Below are positions 17,680 to 27,064 of a stretch of 64,000 nt of DNA, piece after piece. The position numbers and the translations under genes are program-made. A model generated the notes under the pieces. That model was not told the DNA's origin, did no database searches, and saw nothing but the letters and a program-made list of their open reading frames with translations. Every line of letters begins with the position of its first letter. Positions within the stretch are counted from its first letter, which is position 1. Source of the stretch: Polaromonas sp. (GTDB taxonomy: Bacteria > Pseudomonadota > Gammaproteobacteria > Burkholderiales > Burkholderiaceae_C); the NCBI GenBank assembly GCA_030654695.1, contig JAURWY010000021.1:1-64000 (forward strand). Direction: 5' to 3'.

Positions 17680-18626
17680 TGACTTACGCCCAAGCCGCTG
17701 CCTTGGCGGTGGCACATGAAATGGACGCTGACGCCAACGTGGTGGTGATCGGCGAGGACGTCGGCCGCGGTGGCATCTTCGGCCAGTACGCCGAATTGCA
17801 GGCGCGCTTTGGCGAACAACGCGTGATCGACACGCCGATCAGCGAGGCAGCTATTTTGGGCGCGGGAGTCGGCATGGCGCTGGCCGGTCTGCGTCCCATC
17901 GTCGAGATGCGCGTGGTTGACTTCGCGCTGTGCGGTATGGACGAGATCGTCAACCAAGCGGCTAAGAACCGCTTCATGTTCGGCGGTCAGGGCCGCGTGC
18001 CGATGGTGGTGCGCATGCCCATCGGTATCTGGGATTCGTCGGCTGCGCAGCATTCGCAGTCTTTTGAAAGCTGGTTTGCTCACTTGCCCGGCGTGGTGGT
18101 GCTGTGCCCGGCCACGCCACAAGACAACTATTCCATGTTGCGCGCCGCGCTGGCCAGTGGCGACCCGGTGATCTACATGGAGCACAAAACGCTCTGGGGT
18201 TTGACGGGCGAGGTCGATGTCACGCAGACGGCGACGCTGGGTCAGGCTCAGACCCTGCGCAGCGGCCAACATCTGACGCTGGTCAGCTGGAGCAAGCAGG
18301 TGCATGCCTGCGTGCAAGCCTGCGAGCAGCTGGCGCAGGCGGGCATCGAGGTCGAGCTGATCGACTTGCGCAGCATCTGGCCTTGGGATCGGGAAGCGGT
18401 GCTGGCCTCTTGCGCCAAAACCGGGCATTTGCTGGTGGTTCATGAGGCCGTGCAGGCGGCAGGCTTTGGCGCTGAGATCGCGGCGACGGTTGCCGAAACC
18501 GTCGGCTGCAAGGTCAAGCGTTTAGGCGCACCGCGAATCCCCGTGGGGTACGCGCCCGTTCTCGAGGCCCAGTCGCGGGTGATGGCGGCTGATATTGTGG
18601 CTGCCGCGCGCAGCCTGCTGAGTTAA
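17670..18626 (+). CDS. Thiamine-diphosphate-dependent dehydrogenase E1 beta subunit
   Basis: This 318-residue AcoB/PdhB-type chain completes the E1 heterotetramer. Conserved elements include GEDVGRGG near residue 30, RVIDTPISEAAILGAGVGMA (about 51-70) and the C-terminal transketolase domain with EVELIDLRSIWPWD. The start codon lies inside the end of the alpha gene, giving tight coupling. The substrate cannot be told: acetoin, pyruvate and branched 2-oxoacids are all used by close families. Confidence 0.87.
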   Translation: MALMTYAQAAALAVAHEMDADANVVVIGEDVGRGGIFGQYAELQARFGEQRVIDTPISEAAILGAGVGMALAGLRPIVEMRVVDFALCGMDEIVNQAAKNRFMFGGQGRVPMVVRMPIGIWDSSAAQHSQSFESWFAHLPGVVVLCPATPQDNYSMLRAALASGDPVIYMEHKTLWGLTGEVDVTQTATLGQAQTLRSGQHLTLVSWSKQVHACVQACEQLAQAGIEVELIDLRSIWPWDREAVLASCAKTGHLLVVHEAVQAAGFGAEIAATVAETVGCKVKRLGAPRIPVGYAPVLEAQSRVMAADIVAAARSLLS

Positions 18627-18705
18627 TCCTCTTTCTTTATTCACGCTTCAAGGTAAGCCCTAATTGCCCGGTTTGTTCCGTGGCCCTAATCTCCTCGCTC
18701 TACCT

Positions 18706-19233
18706 ATGTCACTGATCTCCGAAATATCCCCCTTGCCCGGTGAATTGCCAAATCCTGCTGATCAGGATGAAGTCACCGTCATTCCCCTCAAAATTGAAGA
18801 CTGGCTGACCGTCATCGTCATGGGCTTGCTGGCGCTCATCACCTTTGCGAATGTGTTGGTGCGTTACTTCACCAGCCAGTCGTTTGCGTGGACCGAGGAA
18901 TTTTCGGTGTTTTTGATGATCGCGCTGGCGCTGGTGGCCGGTTCGGCCTCAGTGGCGCGCAATCGGCAAATCCGCATCGAGTACTTTGCTGACAACGGCC
19001 CGTTGGCACGTCAGCGCGCGCTGGCTCGCTTCGGCGCCATCATGGTGTTTTTGTTGTTCGTGCTGATCGCTGTGCTCAGTTCGCGCATGGTCTACGACGA
19101 CATCACCTATGGCGAGACCTCACCGGGCATTGGCGTGCCGCAGTGGTGGTACACGATCTGGTTGCCGGTCATGTCTGTCGCCATCGCCGGCCGCGCGCTT
19201 GGTCTGTTCATTCGACGCGGGCGGCGCGCATGA
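18706..19233 (+). CDS. dctQ: TRAP transporter small membrane subunit (DctQ type)
   Basis: This 175-residue protein with four predicted membrane helices (first at about residues 27-50, last at about 143-165) is the small permease subunit of a TRAP transporter. The FAWTEEFSVFLMIALALVAGSA segment around residue 64 is family-typical. The ATG at 18706 is chosen over a TTG at 18664. The gene overlaps dctM by four bases (ATGA), and a binding protein follows, so a full TRAP system is present behind the E1 genes. Confidence 0.88.
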   Translation: MSLISEISPLPGELPNPADQDEVTVIPLKIEDWLTVIVMGLLALITFANVLVRYFTSQSFAWTEEFSVFLMIALALVAGSASVARNRQIRIEYFADNGPLARQRALARFGAIMVFLLFVLIAVLSSRMVYDDITYGETSPGIGVPQWWYTIWLPVMSVAIAGRALGLFIRRGRRA

Positions 19234-20528
19234 TTCCAACGCTGCTATTTGTTGCCTTCATCGTCATGCTCTTGATGGGCGTGCCGATCGGTGCGGCCTT
19301 AGGGCTGGCCGGTGCCGCTTGCATCGCACTGGCGAATGCCGACGCACAGTGGTTTGGCCTGTTGGCCGTGCCGCAAAACTTTTATGCCGGGCTGGGCAAA
19401 TACCCGCTGCTGGCCATTCCCATGTTTGTCTTGGTCGGCTCGATCTTCGACCGCTCCGGTGTGGCTTTGCGGCTGGTGAATCTGGCGGTGGCCATCGTCG
19501 GGCGCGGACCCGGTATGTTGCCCTTGGTCGCTATTGCCGTCGCCATGTTTCTGGGCGGTATTTCTGGTTCGGGCCCGGCCAACGCCGCCGCCGTCGGTGG
19601 GGTGATGATTCTGGCCATGAGCCGAGCCGGTTATCCGCCGGCTTTCTCTGCCAGCGTGGTGGGCGCCGCAGCGGCCACCGACATCCTGATTCCACCGTCG
19701 ATTGCCTTCATTGTTTACTCGGTGCTGGTGCCTGGCGCTTCGGTGCCCGCGCTGTTTGCCGCCGGCATGATTCCCGGTGTGATGGCTGGTTTGGCGCTGA
19801 TGATCCCGGCCGTCTGGCTGGCACGCAAACACAAAATGGGCGCGCTGGAAGCTTCGCTGCCGCGGCCTGAATTTTGGAAAAGCTTGCGCGAGGCGATTTG
19901 GGGTTTGGCTGCGCCGGTGCTGATTTTGGGTGGTATGCGCGCGGGTTGGTTCACACCAACTGAAGCTGCGGTGGTGGCGGTGTTCTACGGACTCTTCGTT
20001 GGCATGGCGATTTACAACACCATCAAGGTCCGCGATTTGTTCATCATCCTGCGCGAGTCGGGTGAGCTGTCCGCTGTGATCTTGCTGGTGGTGTCGCTGG
20101 CGGGCATCTTTGCGTATTCGTTGTCGACGCTGGGCGTGATTGACCCTGTCGCACGCGCCATCGTGAACTCCGGTTTGGGCGAATACGGTGTGCTTGCCTT
20201 GCTGATTTTGATGCTGGTGACGGTCGGCATGTTTCTCGACGGTGTCTCCATCTTCCTGATTTTTGTGCCGCTGTTGCTGCCCATCATGCAGTTCTACAAA
20301 TGGGACCCGGTGTGGTTTGGCGTCATCCTGACGCTCAAAGTGGCGCTGGGGCAGTTCACGCCGCCCTTGGCTGTCAACTTGATGGTCTCTTGCCGTATCG
20401 CCAAAGTGCCGATGGAAGAGACCGTGCGTTGGGTCGGCTGGATGCTGTTCTCCATGTTCATCGTGATGGTGCTGGTGATTGCCTTCCCTGAACTCGCTTT
20501 GTGGTTGCCGCGCAAGCTGGGCTATTGA
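19230..20528 (+). CDS. dctM: TRAP transporter large permease (DctM type)
   Basis: This 432-residue protein with about 12 hydrophobic segments is the main permease of the TRAP system, which uses an ion gradient to drive uptake. Conserved stretches are GGISGSGPANAAAVGGVMI near residue 110 and IPPSIAFIVYSVLVPGASVP near residue 155. The start overlaps the dctQ stop as ATGA. The substrate is probably a small organic acid, as for most of the family. Confidence 0.92.
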   Translation: MIPTLLFVAFIVMLLMGVPIGAALGLAGAACIALANADAQWFGLLAVPQNFYAGLGKYPLLAIPMFVLVGSIFDRSGVALRLVNLAVAIVGRGPGMLPLVAIAVAMFLGGISGSGPANAAAVGGVMILAMSRAGYPPAFSASVVGAAAATDILIPPSIAFIVYSVLVPGASVPALFAAGMIPGVMAGLALMIPAVWLARKHKMGALEASLPRPEFWKSLREAIWGLAAPVLILGGMRAGWFTPTEAAVVAVFYGLFVGMAIYNTIKVRDLFIILRESGELSAVILLVVSLAGIFAYSLSTLGVIDPVARAIVNSGLGEYGVLALLILMLVTVGMFLDGVSIFLIFVPLLLPIMQFYKWDPVWFGVILTLKVALGQFTPPLAVNLMVSCRIAKVPMEETVRWVGWMLFSMFIVMVLVIAFPELALWLPRKLGY

Positions 20529-20614
20529 GTCGCCACGGCGCCGCCTTTAAGATCTCGCAAAATCCTATTTCTCGTCCACCCGTTAATCCGCATTCATATC
20601 AAAAGGAGACTTCC

Positions 20615-21649
20615 ATGAAATTCCGTCGCACTCTGCTGGGCTTGGCCCTGGCTGCAACTGCCCTTGGTTTTGGCACGGGCGCCATGGCGCAGGCTGCCTA
20701 CAAAGCCGAATACAAAATGTCGCTGGTGCTTGGCCCGCCAACACCCTGGGGCATGGCCGGCAAGCTCTGGTCTGACTTGGTCAAAGAGCGCACCGCAGGT
20801 CGCATCAACATCAAGCTGTTTCCGGGCGTTTCGCTGATTCAAGGCGACCAGACGCGCGAGTTCAGCGCGCTGCGCCAAGGGGTGATCGACATGGCCGTCG
20901 GTTCGACCATCAACTGGTCGCCGCAGATCAAGGAACTGAATTTATTTTCAATGCCTTTCTTGATGCCAGACTACGCGGCACTCGACGCGCTGACGCAGGG
21001 CGATGTTGGCAAGAAGATTTTCGCGACGGTCGACAAAGCCGGTGCGGTACCGCTGGCTTGGGGCGAGAACGGTTTTCGCGAACTGACCAATTCGAAGAAG
21101 CCGATCAAGTCACCGGCTGACTTGAAGGGCATGAAAATTCGTGTCGTTGGCTCGCCAATTTACTCGGATATGTTCACCGCCTTGGGCGCCAACCCGACGC
21201 AGATGAGCTGGGCTGACGCCCAGCCAGCGCTGGCCAGCGGCGCGGTCGACGGTCAAGAAAATCCGCTGTTTTTGTTCACCGTGTTGAAGATGCACACCGT
21301 CGGTCAGAAGTTCGTCACGACTTGGGGTTACGTGGCGGACCCACTGATCTTCGTCGTCAACAAGGAAGTCTGGGCTTCGTGGACGCCCGCCGACCAAGCC
21401 ATCGTGCGCCAAGCTGCCATCGATGCCGGCAAGCAAGAAATTGTGATTGCGCGCAAAGGTTTGGTTGAAGCCGACAAGCCGGTGCTGAAAGACATTGCCG
21501 GCATGGGCGTGACCGTGACGCAGCTGACTGCTGAAGAGCGCGCAGCCTTCGTCCAAGCCACTCGTCCGGTCTATGAAAAGTGGACCAACACCGTGGGCGT
21601 GGATCTGGTGCGAGCTGCCGAAAAAGCAGTCGCGGCGCGCAAGAAGTAA
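20615..21649 (+). CDS. dctP: TRAP transporter periplasmic binding protein (DctP type)
   Basis: This 344-residue secreted protein has a classic signal peptide (MKFRR, a hydrophobic stretch, cleavage near AMAQA). The mature part shows the DctP pattern, including GENGFRELTNSKKPIKSPAD (about residues 149-168) and KGMKIRV with the conserved arginine that binds a substrate carboxylate. The ATG at 20615 has AAGGAGA upstream. Its ligand should be a carboxylate, which fits import of the substrate for the neighbouring E1 dehydrogenase or aminotransferase (inference). A terminator follows. Confidence 0.92.
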   Translation: MKFRRTLLGLALAATALGFGTGAMAQAAYKAEYKMSLVLGPPTPWGMAGKLWSDLVKERTAGRINIKLFPGVSLIQGDQTREFSALRQGVIDMAVGSTINWSPQIKELNLFSMPFLMPDYAALDALTQGDVGKKIFATVDKAGAVPLAWGENGFRELTNSKKPIKSPADLKGMKIRVVGSPIYSDMFTALGANPTQMSWADAQPALASGAVDGQENPLFLFTVLKMHTVGQKFVTTWGYVADPLIFVVNKEVWASWTPADQAIVRQAAIDAGKQEIVIARKGLVEADKPVLKDIAGMGVTVTQLTAEERAAFVQATRPVYEKWTNTVGVDLVRAAEKAVAARKK

Positions 21650-21670
21650 TTTCTTCCCCGCAGTCACTGA

Positions 21671-21700
21671 AAAAGGCCTCCCGCGTGCGAGGTCTTTTTT
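21671..21700 (+). terminator. Intrinsic terminator after the TRAP genes
   Basis: A stem pairs AAGGCCTC (73-80) with GAGGTCTT (89-96), including one G-T pair, and a run of Ts continues to 21700. It lies 22 bases after dctP and separates the E1-TRAP genes from the aminotransferase gene. Confidence 0.85.
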
Positions 21701-21802
21701 CATTTTTGACAATGCTGAAACTCGAAAAAAGCCGAGCTTCACGGAAGCCGCATCCAGTGCTAAGCTCCGATTTCAATTTTCACAACTACAGCGAGATACA
21801 CC

Positions 21803-22963
21803 ATGCCCGGACTACTGCCCAACGTTGACCCTGATGGCCTGCTTGAATTTTCGGTGGTTTACACCGACCGCTCGCTGAATCACATGTCCAAAAGCTTTCA
21901 GGGCGTCATGACGGACATCTCCGGCATCCTCAAGGAAGTCTATGGCGCGCACTCTGTCGCGCTGGTGCCAGGTAGTGGCACCTACGGCATGGAAGCGGTG
22001 GCCCGTCAGTTCGCCGCTGGCCAGCATGTAATGGTTATTCGCAACGGCTGGTTCAGTTACCGCTGGACGCAAATCTTTGACATGGGCAACATCCCGGCGT
22101 CGCACAGCGTGATCAAAGCGCGGCAAACAAGCCAAGACGCTCAAGCACCGTGGGCACCGGCGCCCATCGCCGAGGTGCAGGCCGCGATTGCCAAAGAAAA
22201 ACCCGCGCTGGTCTTTGCTCCGCACGTTGAAACTTCTTGCGGCATGATCTTGCCCGACGGTTATCTGCGTGCCCTGGCTGAAGCTGTGCACGCCGTGGGT
22301 GGCTTGTTGGTGCTGGACTGCATCGCCTCTGGCGCCATGTGGGTCGACATGAAAGCCACTGGCGTTGATGTGCTGATTTCTGCGCCGCAAAAAGGCTGGA
22401 GCAGCTCGCCTTGTTGCGCCATGGTCATGCTCAGCGAGCGCGCCCGCGTCGCCATTGACGGCACCACCAGCTCCAGCTTTGCCTGCGACCTGAAAAAATG
22501 GCTGCAGATCATGGAAACCTATGAAAAAGGCGGCCACGCTTACCACGCGACGTTGCCGACCGACGCGCTCACGCGTCTGCGCGCGGTGATGAAAGAAACC
22601 CAGGCCTACGGTTTTGCCAAGGTCAAGGCTGAGCAGGTGTTGCTGGGTCAAAAAGTGCGCGCCATGTTCGAACGCCGGGGCTTGCCGAGTGTTGCTGCCG
22701 ACGGTTTCAAGGCACCAGGCGTGGTGGTCAGCTACACCACTGACAATGACATTCAGTCGGGTAAAAAGTTTCTCGACCAAGGCCTGCAGACCGCCGCCGG
22801 TGTGCCTTTGCAATGCGACGAAAGGGCTGACTTCAAGACCTTCCGTGTCGGCTTGTTCGGGCTGGAAAAGTGGCATCAGGTCGACCGCACGGTGACGAAT
22901 CTGGCCGGCGCGCTAGACCGCATTGGTTTGGTTGAGCCCGTGGCTGAAGCTGTTGCCGGCTGA
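21803..22963 (+). CDS. Class V PLP-dependent aminotransferase (alanine-glyoxylate aminotransferase-like)
   Basis: This 386-residue fold-type I PLP enzyme has the Schiff-base lysine K197 in ISAPQKGWSSSP and the PLP-ring aspartate D172 in LVLDCIASGAMWVD. A GSGTYGMEAVAR motif (58-69) binds the phosphate. The layout resembles alanine-glyoxylate and serine-glyoxylate aminotransferases. It follows a terminator, so it starts a new transcript, and the formyltransferase-ACT gene comes 57 bases later. The pair suggests amino-group and one-carbon chemistry on the same substrate. The true amino donor is unknown. Confidence 0.85.
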   Translation: MPGLLPNVDPDGLLEFSVVYTDRSLNHMSKSFQGVMTDISGILKEVYGAHSVALVPGSGTYGMEAVARQFAAGQHVMVIRNGWFSYRWTQIFDMGNIPASHSVIKARQTSQDAQAPWAPAPIAEVQAAIAKEKPALVFAPHVETSCGMILPDGYLRALAEAVHAVGGLLVLDCIASGAMWVDMKATGVDVLISAPQKGWSSSPCCAMVMLSERARVAIDGTTSSSFACDLKKWLQIMETYEKGGHAYHATLPTDALTRLRAVMKETQAYGFAKVKAEQVLLGQKVRAMFERRGLPSVAADGFKAPGVVVSYTTDNDIQSGKKFLDQGLQTAAGVPLQCDERADFKTFRVGLFGLEKWHQVDRTVTNLAGALDRIGLVEPVAEAVAG

Positions 22964-23020
22964 GGCTGCAACGGTAACTGCGTTGGTGCCCCAGAGTTTT
23001 GTACAAACTGATAAGAAGCT

Positions 23021-24184
23021 ATGTCGATGAAATGTGCGTTGGTCGGTTCCCGTTTTTTTGCCGCCTCTGTCTTTGAGGCCTTGCGCCACGAAGAAGGCAT
23101 TGAGTTCACCAGTATCGTGGCGCCTGCCGCCGATGACCGGCTGGCGCTGGCCGCGCGTGCTGCTGGCATTGCGGTGCATGTGTTGGAGAACCCCAAGATG
23201 GTGCCGGGCGAGGCGATCGCCGAGGGCACCGACCTCATCATCGCTGCGCACACACACGCCCGGGTCAGCGACGATGCACTCGCGCGTTCGCGCTTGGGTG
23301 GCGTTGGTTATCACCCGTCGCTGCTGCCGAGACACCGCGGTATCGCCGCAGTCGAATGGACGATTCTTGAGGGCGACGTCATTGCTGGCGGTTCGGTCTA
23401 CCACTTGGCCGATGGCTGGGACGCCGGTGCCATTGCTGCGCAAGACTGGTGCTTTGTCAACAAGGGCGAGACCGCACGCGAATTGTGGGAGCGCGCGTTG
23501 GCGCCGATGGGCATTGCCTTGCTGAGCAAGGTGGTTCAGATCGCCCGCGCACAAGGCAGCGTTCCGGCCACCCTGCAAGACCCCCGTTTTGCCACCCGGG
23601 CTCCGATGATCCGCAAGGCGGTGGTCTTGACCGAAGAGTCATCACCGACAGTCACCTCGCTTGTCGTTTCCATCATCGGTGCCGACCGACAAGGCATCGT
23701 CAGTTCTTTGGCTGAGCGGGCGCAGCGCTTCGGAGCCAACTGGGCCGCCAGCCGCATGACCCGCTTGGCCGGTGAGTTTGCCGGCATGGTGCACCTTGAA
23801 GTGCCACGTGAGAACGCGGATGCGCTGGCGACTTCGCTGCGCGGTTTGGCGTCCAGCGGTTTGCAAGTGGTGGTGGCCCGCAGCGACGGCGCCAATGTGG
23901 CCAGCGCGCTGCGCGTGGTCGAGCTGGAACTGGTCGGCGAAGACCGTCTCGGCATCGTCAGCAACCTGACCAAGCTGTTGGCCGGACGCGGCATCAGCAT
24001 CGAGAGCATTCACACCGACATCGTTCGCAGCGGCGTGTCTGGCAAGCAGACCTTCAAGGTCGAAGCGCACCTGCTGGTGCCCAAGTCCGTCTCGGTCGAA
24101 GCGCTGCAACAAGAAGTCGGCTCGCTGGCTCGCGAGATGATGCTGGACATCGCTTTGGGTGAGCGGCAGACCGCTAGCCTTTGA
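23021..24184 (+). CDS. Formyltransferase-like domain fused to two ACT domains
   Basis: This 387-residue fusion has an N-terminal formyltransferase domain (about 1-205). The loop YHPSLLPRHRG gives H98, and WDAGAI gives D134, exactly 36 residues apart as in the PurN/Fmt catalytic set. The asparagine expected two residues before the histidine is G96. Two ACT domains follow at about 214-295 and 305-385 (IIGADRQGIVSSLAERA and ELVGEDRLGIVSNLTKLL), similar to the glycine-cleavage regulator GcvR. In PurU the ACT domain is N-terminal, so this order is different. Function is unknown; it may sense an amino acid and act on a formyl or folate compound. Confidence 0.82.
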   Translation: MSMKCALVGSRFFAASVFEALRHEEGIEFTSIVAPAADDRLALAARAAGIAVHVLENPKMVPGEAIAEGTDLIIAAHTHARVSDDALARSRLGGVGYHPSLLPRHRGIAAVEWTILEGDVIAGGSVYHLADGWDAGAIAAQDWCFVNKGETARELWERALAPMGIALLSKVVQIARAQGSVPATLQDPRFATRAPMIRKAVVLTEESSPTVTSLVVSIIGADRQGIVSSLAERAQRFGANWAASRMTRLAGEFAGMVHLEVPRENADALATSLRGLASSGLQVVVARSDGANVASALRVVELELVGEDRLGIVSNLTKLLAGRGISIESIHTDIVRSGVSGKQTFKVEAHLLVPKSVSVEALQQEVGSLAREMMLDIALGERQTASL

Positions 24185-24185
24185 G

Positions 24186-25268
24186 TTAGTCCGTCACGCC
24201 GCGCCGAAAATCGGTGGGCGTGCCACCGGTCCAGCTTCTAAACGCCCGGATAAAACTCTTCTCATTGCGAAAGCCGGAGGCCGCCGCCACTTGCTTGATC
24301 GGCTGCGTCGTGCGCAACAACAAATCCTTGGCTTTTTGGCTGCGCACCTCGTCTTTGAGTTGTTGCAGCGACGCGCCTTCTTCTTGCAGTTGCCGGTGCA
24401 AAGAGCGCGGCGACATGTTGAGCGCAGCTGCCAAGGTGTCGGCGTTGTGGCTCAGGACTTCTGAGTTGCTCAGCGCTTGACGCACCTGCTGCACCAACAA
24501 GCGGTCGCGGCGGTACGGTCGCACCGTCAGCGGCAAGGCGCGTTGCAACATTTGCTGCAGCGCTTTTTCGTCACGGCGCATGGGCAGGGCCAAATAACGC
24601 GAGTCAAAGCGCAGCTCGGCCTGCGCAGCATCAAAGCGTATCGTGCCGGGAAACATCAGCGCATAGGCGTCGCCGTGCGGTGGTTGGGCGAACGGGAAAT
24701 GCGCGCCTTGCAGCGCAATGCGGGAATCGATGTACCAGCAGGCCAAGCCGTGGATGTTGCGCAGCACATGCACCAAGCAAAACTCGCGGGCGCCTTGTCC
24801 GTGTCGGGCCAGATCGCCGCGTTCCTCCAGCACGATGGCGGTGCTGTCGCCGGACGTGACGAGTTTCAGCTGAATGTCGTCGGTCAGCAAGGCGTGGTGG
24901 CGGCACCAACGCTTCAGCGCCATGCCGAGGTCGGGCGCGCCGAGTGACGCACGGGCCAGCATGCCGTAACTGCCCCAAGGCAGCCGCCGGCTGAAAGCGC
25001 CCAAGGCTTCGTCGTCCAGCTCTTGCATGGCGGTGCCGGACAAGACTTCCATTTGACGCGCCGTGATTTTGGCGTCGGGTTTTTTTAATTGAGTTGGCGT
25101 GATCTGTGCCAGCCTGAGCGCCTGCAGGGGACTCAGTCCGGTGCGCTGGTAGACCGCTTCAATTTCCCGGGCATACGCCATGGGTGTTGCGGAAACTGGG
25201 GGCTTGAGTGGCGCAAGTGTTGCGGATGACGTGCTCGGCAGCGGGGGCAGTGGCGGGTGGGCGAGCAT
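24186..25268 (-). CDS. AraC-family transcriptional regulator
   Basis: This 360-residue regulator has an N-terminal arabinose-binding-type domain (about 60-240) of the OruR/ArgR-like group. A C-terminal AraC double helix-turn-helix occupies about 255-355, with ALNMSPRSLHRQLQEEG in the first motif and IKQVAAASGFRNEKSFIRAF in the second. The ATG at 25268 is chosen; a reading to 25379 would run almost to the start of liuB. It is divergent from liuB across 131 bases and probably controls the liuBCDE operon. It converges with the formyltransferase gene with one base between the stops. Confidence 0.88.
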   Translation of the reverse strand: MLAHPPLPPLPSTSSATLAPLKPPVSATPMAYAREIEAVYQRTGLSPLQALRLAQITPTQLKKPDAKITARQMEVLSGTAMQELDDEALGAFSRRLPWGSYGMLARASLGAPDLGMALKRWCRHHALLTDDIQLKLVTSGDSTAIVLEERGDLARHGQGAREFCLVHVLRNIHGLACWYIDSRIALQGAHFPFAQPPHGDAYALMFPGTIRFDAAQAELRFDSRYLALPMRRDEKALQQMLQRALPLTVRPYRRDRLLVQQVRQALSNSEVLSHNADTLAAALNMSPRSLHRQLQEEGASLQQLKDEVRSQKAKDLLLRTTQPIKQVAAASGFRNEKSFIRAFRSWTGGTPTDFRRGVTD

Positions 25269-25399
25269 GGGCGAAGTTTGCGCGAATCTGGCAAGATTTG
25301 CAACCTTTGTGGCGCTTGAGTCGCAGCTTTTGGGCCTAAGCTGTCGCTTTGGCGCGTGCATCACGCGGCGCCCTGCCAAGCCCTGCTAAGAGGACACAC

Positions 25400-27022
25400 A
25401 TGCCAGTTCTGGAAACCAAGCTCAACGCCCGATCCGCGGACTTTCAAGCCAATGCCGCCGTCCTGCTGGCGCAGGTGCAAGAATTACAAACGCAGGTCGC
25501 CAAAGTCGCTGCTGGCGGCGGTGAAGTGGCCCGCGCCAAACACGTTGCACGCGGCAAGTTGCCGCCGCGTGAGCGGGTGCAGATGCTGCTCGACCCCGGC
25601 ACGCCTTTTTTAGAGCTGTCACCGTTGGCGGCCTTGGCGATGTACCCAGACCGCGACGGCACTGACAGTGCGCCTTGTGCGGGCGTCATCACCGGCATCG
25701 GCCGTGTCAGCGGCATCGACTGCCTGATCATTTGCAACGACGCCACGGTCAAAGGCGGCACTTATTACCCGATGACGGTGAAGAAGCATTTGCGGGCGCA
25801 AGAAGTCGCCATGCAAAACAACTTGCCGTGTATTTACCTGGTTGATTCGGGCGGTGCTAACTTGCCGAACCAAGACGATGTGTTTCCTGATCGCGATCAC
25901 TTCGGCCGCATTTTTTACAACCAAGCCAACATGAGCGCGCAGGGCATCGCGCAGATCGCCGTCGTTATGGGCTCGTGCACCGCCGGCGGCGCGTATGTGC
26001 CGGCCATGAGCGACGAAACCATCATCGTGAAAAACCAGGGCACGATTTTTCTGGGGGGTCCGCCGCTGGTCAAGGCGGCCATTGGCGAGATCGTCTCGGC
26101 CGAAGACTTGGGCGGTGGCGACGTGCACACGCGCTTGTCAGGCGTGGCCGACCACTTGGCACAAAACGACGCGCACGCCTTAGCGCTGGCCCGGCAAGCT
26201 GTCGCCAGTCTGAACCGCAGCAAGCGCGTGGAGCAAACGCTGCGCGCGCCTACGCCGCCCTTGTACGACCCGGCCGAGCTGTATGGCGTGATCCCGCTCG
26301 ACACCCGCAAACCATATGACGTGCATGAAGTGATTTCGCGCATCGTCGATGGCAGTGAGTTACATGAGTTCAAGGCGCGTTTTGGCGCGACGTTGGTCTG
26401 CGGCTTTGCGCACATTGAAGGCATGCCGGTCGGCATCATCGCCAACAACGGCGTGCTGTTTTCGGAGTCGGCACAAAAAGGCGCGCACTTTATTGAGCTG
26501 TGCTGCCAGCGCAAAATCCCGCTGGTGTTTTTGCAGAACATCACCGGCTTCATGGTCGGTCGCAAGTACGAAAACGAAGGCATCGCGCGGCACGGCGCCA
26601 AGATGGTCACTGCGGTGGCCACGGCCAGCGTGCCGAAGTTCACGGTCATCATTGGCGGCAGCTACGGCGCCGGCAATTACGGCATGTGCGGCCGGGCGTT
26701 TTCACCCCGATTTTTGTGGATGTGGCCGAATGCGCGCATTTGCGTCATGGGTGGCGAGCAAGCCGCCGGCGTGTTGGCCACCGTCAAACGCGATGGCATT
26801 GAAGGCCGCGGCGGCAGCTGGAGCGCCGAAGAAGAAGCCGCCTTCAAGCAGCCGGTGCTTGACCAGTTCGCGCACCAGTCGAGCCCGTATTACGCCAGCG
26901 CGCGTTTGTGGGACGACGGCGTCATCGACCCGGCTGACACGCGCCGCGTGCTGGCCTTGGGTTTGTCGGCGTCGCTGAACGCGCCGATTCCCGAGCCCAA
27001 GTTTGGCGTCTTCCGCATGTAA
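25400..27022 (+). CDS. liuB: 3-methylcrotonyl-CoA carboxylase beta (carboxyltransferase) subunit
   Basis: LiuB transfers CO2 from carboxybiotin to 3-methylcrotonyl-CoA, giving 3-methylglutaconyl-CoA. The 540-residue protein has two crotonase-type carboxyltransferase halves, with [19 protein letters not shown] (about 151-169) and [17 protein letters not shown] near 190 in the first and [20 protein letters not shown] near 425 in the second. The ATG at 25400 has GAGGA upstream. It opens an operon with acyl-CoA dehydrogenase, liuC, liuD and liuE. Geranyl-CoA carboxylase (AtuC) is the main alternative, but the operon order favours the leucine enzyme. Confidence 0.93.
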   Translation: MPVLETKLNARSADFQANAAVLLAQVQELQTQVAKVAAGGGEVARAKHVARGKLPPRERVQMLLDPGTPFLELSPLAALAMYPDRDGTDSAPCAGVITGIGRVSGIDCLIICNDATVKGGTYYPMTVKKHLRAQEVAMQNNLPCIYLVDSGGANLPNQDDVFPDRDHFGRIFYNQANMSAQGIAQIAVVMGSCTAGGAYVPAMSDETIIVKNQGTIFLGGPPLVKAAIGEIVSAEDLGGGDVHTRLSGVADHLAQNDAHALALARQAVASLNRSKRVEQTLRAPTPPLYDPAELYGVIPLDTRKPYDVHEVISRIVDGSELHEFKARFGATLVCGFAHIEGMPVGIIANNGVLFSESAQKGAHFIELCCQRKIPLVFLQNITGFMVGRKYENEGIARHGAKMVTAVATASVPKFTVIIGGSYGAGNYGMCGRAFSPRFLWMWPNARICVMGGEQAAGVLATVKRDGIEGRGGSWSAEEEAAFKQPVLDQFAHQSSPYYASARLWDDGVIDPADTRRVLALGLSASLNAPIPEPKFGVFRM

Positions 27023-27064
27023 TGCATGCAGCGCAGCATCTGAAAAAACAAACAGGAGATCCGC

